DNA of 12,252 nucleotides from Desulfosarcina sp. GTDB taxonomy: Bacteria; Desulfobacterota; Desulfobacteria; Desulfobacterales; Desulfosarcinaceae. This document shows, piece by piece, positions 1-5,964 of this stretch. The stretch lies in assembly GCA_030642405.1 (NCBI GenBank), contig DAOWNV010000053.1, positions 1 through 12,252 on the forward strand, written 5' to 3'. The notes below the pieces were generated by a model. That model was not told the origin of the DNA and searched no databases. It worked only from the letters and a program-made list of their open reading frames with translations. Each line of letters opens with the position of its first letter. Positions within the stretch are counted from its first letter, which is position 1. The translations under genes were made by a program, and so were the position numbers.

Positions 1-237
1 AAAATAATTGTCTTTTCGCAATACCACATCCACATACCTGTTCAGAAATTGATCGGAATCCAACTTCAGGTGTTTTCGAAGTCGGAGCACATCGTAAGGG
101 TATAAAAAAAGGTTCAGGTTCCGGCAGCATTGATTGAAACAAGCCAGCTTTTGGTGACAGCTAAAGTGGAAAGTGTCTGTTCTTTTCAGCTGTTTTCCAG
201 GTAGTTGGTCGATATTTTCCGATTTAATTGATTTCAT
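1..237 (-). CDS. Cysteine-cluster (YkgJ-type) protein, 3' part outside window
   Basis: Reading the minus strand from the ATG at 237-235 gives an open frame of 79 codons that runs off the window at base 1, so only the N-terminus is visible. After about 20 polar residues comes a cysteine-rich block: Cys27, Cys33, Cys37, Cys38 (C-x5-C-x3-CC), followed by RNLNLFLYPYDVLRLRKHL and a stretch like DQFLNRYVD. This fits the family of small proteins with a putative zinc- or iron-chelating cysteine cluster (YkgJ/UPF0153), where the CC motif is followed by a 'Y..D..RL...L' helix. Its ATG overlaps the TGA of the preceding cysteine-cluster gene in an ATGA junction, and AGGA sits 3 bases upstream, so translational coupling is likely. 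It is not a simple duplicate of its neighbour, because cysteine spacing and flanking sequence differ. Biochemical function is unknown. Confidence 0.75.
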   Translation of the reverse strand, partial: MKSIKSENIDQLPGKQLKRTDTFHFSCHQKLACFNQCCRNLNLFLYPYDVLRLRKHLKLDSDQFLNRYVDVVLRKDNYF

Positions 238-884
238 TGGTCCTGCCTGTAAGGCTTAGGAATGTGAATTTCATCCACAATCATTACCAGCATCTGGGCG
301 ATGGTGAGTTTGATTTTCCCTATAGCCCGAGCATGCTGACGAAGTTCATTTTCCAGCATCACCATTTGCCGATAAAATGGGGTTCTGTCAAAGGGGATGT
401 AGTCGGATTTGCCACTATTCCGGCATTGATCGAAAAATGCATCGCAACCCGGATTTTTAATTATCCGACCGTCAGGGCGATGTAGTTCATGGGGGATGCC
501 ATGAAGCCGGCAGATCATGGGGCGATGACGGTAAGTAATACATCTTCCGGCTTGGTTCAACGGACACATGACCCTTACGGACCTGCCTGTACGATCTGCC
601 TCCTCCATTTGCCTGGAACTTTTCATCGCCTGTTCTCTCACCATTTGGAGGCGGTCGGGTACGAATTTATCCATGGCTTCCTTTAAATAAAGGTACTCCA
701 ATAGCGTATGGTGATAAAACCGTGTGAGACAGCAGTTGTCGATACACCCGTTACACCGGAATCCGTATTGATCAGCCACTTTCGTATACGTTCTATCCAT
801 TTCCTGAAAAAGTGTTTCCAACTGTTTCAATAACGGAAGATAATAATCTTTGTTCGGCAATAACGATTTAGGGATCAATTTCAT
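234..884 (-). CDS. YkgJ-family cysteine-cluster protein (216 aa)
   Basis: The protein carries the CxxCxxxCC signature (Cys44, Cys47, Cys51, Cys52). It continues with MCPLNQAGRCITYRHRPMIC (Cys107, Cys115, Cys125), the RLHGIP segment, and a further NPGC (Cys147). That arrangement, 'CPLL..g.C..Y..RP..CR..G.P', is the hallmark of the YkgJ/UPF0153 family of putative Zn- or Fe-binding proteins. There is no signal peptide or membrane helix, so it should be cytoplasmic. The metal and the reaction, if any, are not established for this family. It follows the dGTPase-like gene after only 17 bases and has no clear Shine-Dalgarno, so it is probably translated from the same message by coupling. Its TGA overlaps the start of a second cysteine-cluster gene. 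The start ATG at 884 is the first in frame after the upstream stop. Confidence 0.85.
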   Translation of the reverse strand: MKLIPKSLLPNKDYYLPLLKQLETLFQEMDRTYTKVADQYGFRCNGCIDNCCLTRFYHHTLLEYLYLKEAMDKFVPDRLQMVREQAMKSSRQMEEADRTGRSVRVMCPLNQAGRCITYRHRPMICRLHGIPHELHRPDGRIIKNPGCDAFFDQCRNSGKSDYIPFDRTPFYRQMVMLENELRQHARAIGKIKLTIAQMLVMIVDEIHIPKPYRQDQ

Positions 885-901
885 GGCGACAGTGTCAGAT
901 T

Positions 902-1957
902 TTAAACGGTGGGTGTGGGGAAAAATAATTTTTTGTATAGGTTAAGGGCATATCGGTCCGTAATACTCGCAATAAAATCACAGACCACTTGTTCCCGTGG
1001 GTACCCGTTATCTAAACAACCGGCGATATCCATGCGGGAAAGTTCAATGGTTAAAAACGACTCGTTCTCCATGAGATAGGTGTAAAGCTCGGATAGAATT
1101 TTTTTTGCTTTGACAAAATCCTGATGAACCTTGGCGGACCGGTAGACGTTTTCATAAAGAAAAGCACGTAATGTGGTCATTGCATCGTATATCTCATCGC
1201 TCATGGCCAGATGCAGTTCTCCATCGGATGCTCGGCTGGAAAAAACCAAATCCCGAATCATTGTGGTGGCCCTTTCCTGATGGGTGCGACCGATGATTCG
1301 CTTGCAAACGGCAGGAACCTGGCTCTCCCTGATGACCCCGCTGCGAATGGCATCGTCCAAGTCATGGTTCAGGTACGCCATGATGTCTGCGATCCGTACG
1401 ATGCGTCCTTCAACGGTAAACGCCAACTCATCGGGATTGTCCGGTAGTATCTTTCCATATCCTTTCGAGTGTTTGAGAATGCCGTCACGGACCTCGTGGG
1501 TCAGGTTCAGTCCTTTGGAGTTGTTTTCAATCACGTCCACCACACGAAGACTCTGCTTGTTATGGGAGAAGTCAGGGGAATGAATTTCCTGAAGCACCGC
1601 TTCACCTCCATGTCCAAAGGGCGTGTGGCCCAGGTCATGGCCCAGAGCAATGGCCTCCGCCAGATCCTCATTGAGGAACATGGCACGGGTTATGGTTCGG
1701 GCAATCTGGGAAACTTCCAGGGTGTGGGTGAGGCGGGTTCGATACTCGTCTCCGAGGGGGTTGAGAAATACCTGGGTTTTATGTTTCAACCGTCTGAATG
1801 CATTGGAATAAACGATACGGTCACGGTCCACTTGAAATGCGGTACGGATGGGACAGGGTGTTTCCGTGCGCTGTCGGCCCCGGCTCCGATCGCTTTGGCA
1901 ACCGAACGGAGACATGAAATTTTCTTCACGTTTTTCAAACTGCTCGCGAATATTCAT
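902..1957 (-). CDS. dgt: dGTPase-like deoxynucleoside triphosphate triphosphohydrolase
   Basis: HD-superfamily phosphohydrolase of 351 aa. The conserved N-terminal DRDRIVYSNAFRRLKHKTQVF (about residues 44-64) is typical of the bacterial dGTPase-like class (short form, unlike the roughly 500-aa E. coli Dgt). The HD metal site is visible as RLTHTLEV (His78), then GHDLGHTPFGHGGE (His107, Asp108, His111, His116); a distal Asp lies in RIADIMAYLNHDLDDA. Family members hydrolyse dNTPs to deoxynucleosides plus tripolyphosphate and influence dNTP pools; some act in phage defence. Substrate preference cannot be read from sequence. The ATG at 1957 gives the expected start MNIREQFEKRE, matching family N-termini. 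It is first gene of the minus-strand run with two cysteine-cluster genes and is divergent from the HsdR_N-like gene. Confidence 0.9.
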   Translation of the reverse strand: MNIREQFEKREENFMSPFGCQSDRSRGRQRTETPCPIRTAFQVDRDRIVYSNAFRRLKHKTQVFLNPLGDEYRTRLTHTLEVSQIARTITRAMFLNEDLAEAIALGHDLGHTPFGHGGEAVLQEIHSPDFSHNKQSLRVVDVIENNSKGLNLTHEVRDGILKHSKGYGKILPDNPDELAFTVEGRIVRIADIMAYLNHDLDDAIRSGVIRESQVPAVCKRIIGRTHQERATTMIRDLVFSSRASDGELHLAMSDEIYDAMTTLRAFLYENVYRSAKVHQDFVKAKKILSELYTYLMENESFLTIELSRMDIAGCLDNGYPREQVVCDFIASITDRYALNLYKKLFFPTPTV

Positions 1958-1991
1958 AGTCTTTGAGTTGTAGGTTCTCTATCTATGCATT

Positions 1992-2021
1992 ATTATGGAC
2001 CAGTAATCTATTCATAGACAA
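1992..2021 (-). promoter_or_regulatory. Candidate promoter for the dgt run
   Basis: On the minus strand, TTGTCT (complement of 2016-2021) and CATAAT (complement of 1992-1997) are separated by 18 bases, matching sigma-70-type -35 (4/6) and -10 (5/6) elements. Transcription would start near 1985, about 28 bases before the dgt ATG. An imperfect palindrome, GGTTTGTAAACC at 2025-2036, lies just upstream of the -35 in the divergent intergenic region and could be an operator, but it is short. Called by eye only. Confidence 0.35.
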
Positions 2022-2093
2022 CACGGTTTGTAAACCCTTTACCGTTAATGACTTCGAAAAAAGCCAGATATCTTCGTTGCGGAAAGGTAAATT

Positions 2094-2648
2094 ATGGGTG
2101 GCCACCATCTGATCTTGGGAAAAGTAGAAGACTATCTCACCGGTGAATCTCTGGAAGATACCCACGACGAGAGATATCGCCAGAAAATAGCTCGTTTTCT
2201 CGTTGAGTGCAGGGGCTACACGAAAGAGGAGATTCTTACCCGCAATCCGTTGAGCGTATCCGCCGATTCGCGTAAAGGACAGTTGTGGGTCGATTTTTTA
2301 GTAACTGTTGACGATCGGATAGGGATGGTGGTTAAATATGCACCAGGTTCTTTGGTTACCCGCCATCGTTCTACCCTGGCCATTTCCAGGTTGGTTACCG
2401 GTTACCAAATTCCGGTGGTGGTAGTCACCAACGGCGAAACGGCGGATATTCTGGATGGTAAAACCGGCCGGTTGATCGCATCCGGATTTAACGGGATTTT
2501 GATAAGGAAGGATTTGTCACAGCTAATGGCTCGATCCAATGACTCGCCCATTTCATCCAAACGAGCAGAGCTGGAAGCCAGAATCGTTTACGCATTTGAA
2601 ATTGAAGGCAGTTGTCCCTGTGACGATACGACCTGCAAGATTGTATGA
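2094..2648 (+). CDS. HsdR N-terminal-like (HSDR_N_2 type) protein, catalytic Glu apparently missing
   Basis: This 184-aa protein resembles the stand-alone type I restriction HsdR N-terminal domain family. The pattern is YRQKIARFLVECRGYTKEEI (helix, residues 28-47), then LWVDFLV with the expected Asp (Asp67), then GMVVKYAPGSL (77-87), then an IPVVVVTNGETADILDG segment (about 105-121). In PD-(D/E)xK nucleases the second strand normally reads E-x-K. Here the Lys is present (Lys81), but the Glu position is Val79, so it may not cut DNA. The tail holds a small cysteine cluster (CPCDDTTC, Cys174/176/181), perhaps a metal site. GGAAAGG at 2081-2087 is a plausible ribosome-binding site. Its TGA overlaps the ATG of the deaminase gene (ATGA), so the two are probably co-translated. 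No methylase or specificity gene is nearby, so it is not part of a restriction system here. Function unknown. Confidence 0.72.
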   Translation: MGGHHLILGKVEDYLTGESLEDTHDERYRQKIARFLVECRGYTKEEILTRNPLSVSADSRKGQLWVDFLVTVDDRIGMVVKYAPGSLVTRHRSTLAISRLVTGYQIPVVVVTNGETADILDGKTGRLIASGFNGILIRKDLSQLMARSNDSPISSKRAELEARIVYAFEIEGSCPCDDTTCKIV

Positions 2649-3172
2649 ACGCTGACTCGATAAAAAAAGTAGATGAACACTTTATGTCCGAAGCCCTTGA
2701 TCTGGCTAAGACAGCGCTGGCGTGTGGTGAATTTCCGGTTGGTTGTGTCATTGCAGACGGTGACACAGTTGTCGCTCGGGGGCACCGCACAGGGACCGCA
2801 AAAGACTCAGGCAACGAAATTGATCATGCTGAAATTAATGCTCTGCGGCACCTTTGTGCAGCCAAAGCGAATGTGAATCAATCCACCTTAACATTGTATT
2901 GTACCATGGAGCCTTGCCTGATGTGCTTTTCGGCTATTATGCTTTGTGGTGTCAAAAGAATTGTATACGCTTATGAAGATGTGATGGGGGGAGGAACCGG
3001 GCTCGATCGTTCCGGCTTGCCTTTATTGTATCGAGATGCTAAATTAACTATCGTTTCAGGTGTTTTAAGAAAGAAGAGCATAGTTCTTTTTCAGCGATTT
3101 TTTACCGAATCGGGAAATGGCTATTGGGCGGATAGCCCATTAAGTCATCATGCATTATCGCAACGTATCTGA
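2645..3172 (+). CDS. Nucleoside / tRNA-adenosine deaminase-fold protein (TadA-like)
   Basis: Zinc deaminase of the cytidine/deoxycytidylate superfamily, 175 aa. The zinc and catalytic residues are clear: HAE (His61, Glu63) and PCLMC (Cys91, Cys94). The N-terminal EALDLAKTALACGEFPVGCVI also matches TadA, which converts A34 to inosine in tRNA-Arg(ACG). Two TadA hallmarks are off: the base-contacting Asn of the G-x-N segment is replaced (GHR, Arg48), and the usual ECs.LL..FF tail reads KKSIVLFQRFF. The protein then continues for about 20 residues beyond that tail. I therefore prefer the general name and give no gene symbol. It overlaps the upstream gene by four bases; an alternative start is the ATG at 2684 (MSEALDL), which fits the family length better, but the coupled ATG is equally plausible. 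Confidence 0.82.
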   Translation: MNADSIKKVDEHFMSEALDLAKTALACGEFPVGCVIADGDTVVARGHRTGTAKDSGNEIDHAEINALRHLCAAKANVNQSTLTLYCTMEPCLMCFSAIMLCGVKRIVYAYEDVMGGGTGLDRSGLPLLYRDAKLTIVSGVLRKKSIVLFQRFFTESGNGYWADSPLSHHALSQRI

Positions 3173-3191
3173 TCTGAATCAATACCATACC

Positions 3192-3212
3192 ATGCAGTCG
3201 TGCATTTTTTTC
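3192..3212 (+). terminator. Weak possible terminator after the deaminase gene
   Basis: ATGCA (3192-3196) and TGCAT (3201-3205) can pair around a GTCG tetraloop and run directly into seven T residues. The stem is only 5 bp and AT-rich, so this is a weak intrinsic terminator at best. It lies in the right place to separate the deaminase gene from the infC promoter. Confidence 0.35.
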
Positions 3213-3238
3213 TTGCAATTGCTGATTGTGTTATATAC

Positions 3239-3267
3239 TAGACCGAAGTTTGGTATTGTATCATAAT
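3239..3267 (+). promoter_or_regulatory. Candidate infC promoter
   Basis: TAGACC (3239-3244, 4/6 of the -35 consensus) and CATAAT (3262-3267, 5/6 of the -10 consensus) are spaced by 17 bases. A start near 3274 would give a leader of about 56 bases before the infC AUA codon. An overlapping alternative is TTGCAA (3213-3218) with TATACT (3234-3239), but its 15-base spacer is short. Either supports a new transcription unit starting at infC, as expected because thrS is not upstream. Confidence 0.4.
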
Positions 3268-3316
3268 TTGGTTTTTTTGGCTTTTTACGAAGCTGCTGAC
3301 TTTAAAACTTTCTTTC

Positions 3317-3332
3317 AGGAGGTGAAGGTATA
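3317..3332 (+). promoter_or_regulatory. Strong Shine-Dalgarno that fixes an AUA start for infC
   Basis: AGGAGGTGA occupies 3317-3325. Seven bases separate AGGAGG from ATA at 3330-3332, which is in frame with infC. The first in-frame ATG (3354) is 31 bases beyond AGGAGG, far outside normal spacing and without its own ribosome-binding site. The SD therefore decides for the AUA start. Confidence 0.8.
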
Positions 3333-3872
3333 GCTGGTTCTAGAAATAAACAGATGGATAGAAGACGACCTGATACCACAAGGATTAATCAAGGTATCCG
3401 GGTAAGGGAAGTTCGCTTGATCGACCCGGAGGGAAACCAGGTTGGTGTTCTTCCCATTCATCAGGCTTTGGCCCAAGCGAACGATTATGGTCTCGATTTA
3501 GTCGAAATTTCTCCCAATGCCAGGCCGCCGGTCTGCAAAATCATGGATTACGGGCGGTTTAAATACGAGCAGACGAAAAAACAACAAGAGGCGAAGAAGA
3601 AACAAACGACGTTTCAAGTTAAAGAGATCAAAGTCCGTCCCAAAACGGGAGAGCACGATCTCGAAACAAAACTGGGACATATCCGCAAGTTTATCGGCCG
3701 AAAAAACAAAGTAAAAGTCACTGTCATGTTTCGGGGCCGGGAAATCACCCTCTCCGATCGTGGTAGAGCGCTTCTACAACAAATTGCGACGAATTTGGAA
3801 GAGATTGCGGTTGTGGAGCAATACCCGAAATTCGAAGGACGAACAATGATGATGGTGCTGGCGCCCAAATAG
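3330..3872 (+). CDS. infC: Translation initiation factor IF-3 (AUA start)
   Basis: IF3 binds the 30S subunit, prevents premature 50S joining and checks the initiator tRNA and start codon. The N-terminal domain (INQGIRVREVRLIDPEGNQVGVLPIHQAL, ending with PPVCKIMDYGRFKYE), the Lys-rich linker (KKQQEAKKKQ) and the C-terminal domain (KEIKVRPKTGEHDLETKL, KVKVTVMFRGREI) are all typical. I place the start at ATA 3330, giving 180 residues. The extra eight codons (start, then AGSRNKQ) precede MDRRRPDTTRIN, which matches the usual IF3 layout where a few residues precede the RRRPD/RIN block. If the first ATG (3354) were used instead, the protein would have 172 residues. A rare AUA start would allow IF3 to repress its own synthesis, as known for the AUU-started infC of E. 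coli. First gene of infC-rpmI-rplT-pheST. Confidence 0.95.
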   Translation: MAGSRNKQMDRRRPDTTRINQGIRVREVRLIDPEGNQVGVLPIHQALAQANDYGLDLVEISPNARPPVCKIMDYGRFKYEQTKKQQEAKKKQTTFQVKEIKVRPKTGEHDLETKLGHIRKFIGRKNKVKVTVMFRGREITLSDRGRALLQQIATNLEEIAVVEQYPKFEGRTMMMVLAPK

Positions 3873-3943
3873 TCGACCACATCGAATACCCCATGATGGC
3901 AGTATGTTGACCATAGGGTCTGGGGAAAGAAACGATTCACCGT

Positions 3944-3989
3944 AACGGCTGGCGTGAACGCTTGTTTTTCGTTCACGCCAGCCGTTTTT
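3944..3989 (+). terminator. Perfect 17-bp hairpin with T-run between infC and rpmI (terminator or attenuator)
   Basis: Bases 3944-3960 and 3970-3986 are exact reverse complements with a 9-base loop. The stem is GC-rich at its middle, and its 3' arm ends in a T-run (3984-3988). This is the form of an intrinsic terminator, placed 71 bases after the infC stop and 112 before rpmI. I see no convincing promoter between it and rpmI, so it is more likely a partial terminator or attenuator that adjusts L35/L20 output relative to IF3 than an absolute end. Confidence 0.75.
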
Positions 3990-4008
3990 GAGATCTGATT
4001 TTCCTTTG

Positions 4009-4038
4009 AAAGAAACCATTATTTTAAAGAAACCATTA
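4009..4038 (+). repeat. Tandem 13-base direct repeat in the rpmI leader
   Basis: AAAGAAACCATTA occurs exactly at 4009-4021 and again at 4026-4038, separated by four T-rich bases (17-base period). It lies between the infC/rpmI hairpin and the rpmI ribosome-binding site. A short inverted repeat, GGTTG (4042-4046) with CAACC (4053-4057), follows. It could be a protein-binding site or a chance slippage duplication; nothing in the sequence decides. Confidence 0.6.
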
Positions 4039-4101
4039 GAGGGTTGGCGGTTCAACCGTTCTCATTATTTAGATCGTTTATTTGTTTGAAGGAGATAAAT
4101 T

Positions 4102-4299
4102 ATGCCTAAAATCAAAACAAACCGGGCTGCTGCAAAGCGTTTCAAGAAGACTGGGTCCGGTCGTTACACGTTTTCAAAATCTCATCATAGCCATATTTTG
4201 ACAAGCAAGACGAGAAAGCGGAAACGTTCGTTAAAGAAAATGCAGCTTGTTAAAAAGAGCGATATGCGTGAGGTCCGCCTCCTTTTGCCCAACGGGTAG
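4102..4299 (+). CDS. rpmI: 50S ribosomal protein L35
   Basis: Small, very basic 65-aa protein beginning MPKIKTNRAAAKRFKKTGSG, the diagnostic L35 N-terminus, and continuing with the SHILTSKTRKRKRSLKK block. Length is normal for bacterial L35. AAGGAG at 4089-4094 supports the ATG at 4102. It lies between infC and rplT as in most bacteria; in E. coli and Bacillus this pair is controlled by L20 binding to the mRNA. Confidence 0.97.
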   Translation: MPKIKTNRAAAKRFKKTGSGRYTFSKSHHSHILTSKTRKRKRSLKKMQLVKKSDMREVRLLLPNG

Positions 4300-4400
4300 T
4301 CGGCGGAAAATTATAGAACAGCTTATGCCGGAAAAGGGCCCAATGAGCATGACAGGTGTGTATTTGACCCGGTAAATGCTGCTATCAAGGAGATTTGGTT

Positions 4401-4751
4401 ATGCGTATTAAAAGAGGATTCAAAGCAAGAAAACGACGCCAGAAAGTGCTGCGACTGGCTAGAGGATTTCGTGGCGGAAGAAGCAAACTGTTCAGAACAG
4501 CAGCAGATTCAGTGGATAAGGCCCTTCAATATGCATATCGTGACCGTAAACAGCGAAAACGTCAGTTTCGTCGCTTGTGGATTGCCCGCATTAATGCAGC
4601 TGCGCGAATGAACGATCTTTCCTACAGCAAATTTATCAGTGGCCTGAAAAAAGCGGGTGTGGAATTGGACCGGAAAGTGCTTGCCGAACTGGCGATTTCC
4701 GATCCCTCCGGTTTTGCTCAGATCGCAGCATTGGCTTCCCAGCAGAGTTAG
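4401..4751 (+). CDS. rplT: 50S ribosomal protein L20
   Basis: L20 (116 aa) is an early-assembling 23S rRNA-binding protein. The start MRIKRGFKARKRRQKVLRLARGFRGGRSKLFRTA and the RDRKQRKRQFRRLWIARINAAAR block are diagnostic. The correct start is the ATG at 4401, eight bases after AAGGAG (4387-4392). The frame also extends back to a TTG at 4395, but that would lie too close to the SD. The 101-base gap to rpmI carries no recognisable gene; it may hold the RNA target by which L20 represses its own operon in other bacteria, but I could not identify one. Confidence 0.97.
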   Translation: MRIKRGFKARKRRQKVLRLARGFRGGRSKLFRTAADSVDKALQYAYRDRKQRKRQFRRLWIARINAAARMNDLSYSKFISGLKKAGVELDRKVLAELAISDPSGFAQIAALASQQS

Positions 4752-4818
4752 TTTCTATCCTGCATCGTCCTAAATGGGTATTCATCGCCACCCGCCATTT
4801 ATAGACCGTGAACGCGAC

Positions 4819-4852
4819 CCCATCCATTGTCCCGCTTTAGCGGGATGATGGG
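4819..4852 (+). other. Two-part hairpin in the pheS leader
   Basis: An outer stem, CCCATC (4819-4824) with GATGGG (4847-4852), encloses an inner stem, TCCCGCT (4830-4836) with AGCGGGA (4839-4845). TGTCCC at 4828-4833 can alternatively pair with GGGACA at 4850-4855, giving a competing fold. No T-run follows, so it is not an intrinsic terminator. An upstream pair, TAAATGG (4771-4777) with CCATTTA (4795-4801), adds to the structure of this 134-base gap between rplT and pheS. It may affect pheST expression or mRNA processing. Confidence 0.5.
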
Positions 4853-4885
4853 ACAGCGATAATTCAGAAACATAGAGCAACCATC

Positions 4886-5893
4886 GTGGAAAACACCATA
4901 GAACGAATATATTCGGATGCCATGGATGCGCTGGCAGCAGCGACTGATTCCGATTCAATCAATCAGCTTTCCATTCAATATCTTGGTCGGAAGGGACGAA
5001 TTACTCATTTTTTAAGAAATATCTCCCGTCTTCCAGTGGAGCAGCGTCCCCAGGCCGGGAAACGGGCCAATGAAATCAAGCGTTTGTTGGAAGAAAAATT
5101 TGACCATGCCTTAGCAAGCTTGTCCGAAAAAACCAAACCCGTAGCGGATCGCATTGATGTTTCTCTACCGGGTCTAGCAATGGACATAGGGGCTTGTCAT
5201 CCCATTACACAGATTACCAACCGCATTTGCAATATCTTTTCACAAATGGGATTCGATGTGGTCCAAGGCCCCGAAGTTGAGACCGACTACTACAATTTCG
5301 AAGCGTTGAATATCCCCAAAAACCATCCTGCCCGTGATATGCAGGACACTTTTTACATGTCGGAAAACGTGGTTCTTCGAACCCATACCTCACCCACCCA
5401 ACCCAGGGTGATGGAAAAACGACAGCCGCCTGTTCGTATCATCGCCCCTGGAAAAGTGTACCGTTGCGATTCAGACCTGACCCACACCCCCATGTTTCAC
5501 CAGGTGGAAGGGCTGCTGGTGGATCGTTATGTCTCCTTTTCAGATCTTAAAGGCGTGCTGACCGCTTTTATCCATCAGATGTTCGACGATCAAACCACAC
5601 TGCGCTTTCGCCCCAGTTTCTTCCCCTTTACCGAACCCAGCGCAGAAGTGGATATCCGGTGCGTAATCTGCCGGGGTAAAGGATGCCGGGTATGTTCCCG
5701 TACCGGTTGGATTGAGATCCTGGGTTCGGGAATGGTGCATCCGGCCGTTTTGGAAAACGTGGAATATGATACCAGCCGATATACCGGCTTTGCTTTCGGC
5801 ATGGGGGTTGAACGCATTGCAATGCTTAAATTCGGCATCGACGATATCCGGCGCTACTTTGACAACGATTCTCGATTTCTTTCTCAATTTTGA
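4886..5893 (+). CDS. pheS: Phenylalanine-tRNA ligase alpha subunit
   Basis: Catalytic subunit of the (alpha-beta)2 class II synthetase that charges tRNA-Phe; 335 aa, normal length. An N-terminal helical coiled-coil region (about 1-90) with LGRKGRIT at 34-41 is followed by the catalytic core: GPEVETDYYNFEALNIPKNHPARDMQDTFY (128-157), LRTHTSPTQPRVM, motif 2-like GKVYRCDSDLTHTPMFHQVEG (189-209), and motif 3 GFAFGMGVERIAMLKFG (301-317). Cys259/262/267/270 form the C-x2-C-x4-C-x2-C segment found in many PheS proteins. It starts at GTG 4886 with only a weak upstream AGAG. pheT follows after 71 bases. Confidence 0.97.
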   Translation: MENTIERIYSDAMDALAAATDSDSINQLSIQYLGRKGRITHFLRNISRLPVEQRPQAGKRANEIKRLLEEKFDHALASLSEKTKPVADRIDVSLPGLAMDIGACHPITQITNRICNIFSQMGFDVVQGPEVETDYYNFEALNIPKNHPARDMQDTFYMSENVVLRTHTSPTQPRVMEKRQPPVRIIAPGKVYRCDSDLTHTPMFHQVEGLLVDRYVSFSDLKGVLTAFIHQMFDDQTTLRFRPSFFPFTEPSAEVDIRCVICRGKGCRVCSRTGWIEILGSGMVHPAVLENVEYDTSRYTGFAFGMGVERIAMLKFGIDDIRRYFDNDSRFLSQF

Positions 5894-5964
5894 TTCGCTA
5901 ATAAATAACCTCGTTTACAAAGACTTCTTACGAAGCCGCCCATATAAGGGAGTATTTCAGATCA

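Noticed and set aside
1469..1966. Plus-strand open frame of 165 codons opposite dgt
   Set aside because: It is the complement of the conserved dGTPase coding region, with no recognisable domain and no ribosome-binding site.
2094..2648. Part of a type I restriction-modification system
   Set aside because: No hsdM, hsdS or helicase domain is present, and the expected catalytic Glu seems lost.
3990..4090. A separate promoter for rpmI-rplT
   Set aside because: TTGAAA at 4006 and TTGGCG at 4044 lack a -10 box at suitable spacing; no pair reaches a convincing match.
4774..4848. A 24-codon open frame before pheS as a pheM-like attenuator leader peptide
   Set aside because: It has one Phe codon, no ribosome-binding site and no terminator hairpin with a T-run after it.
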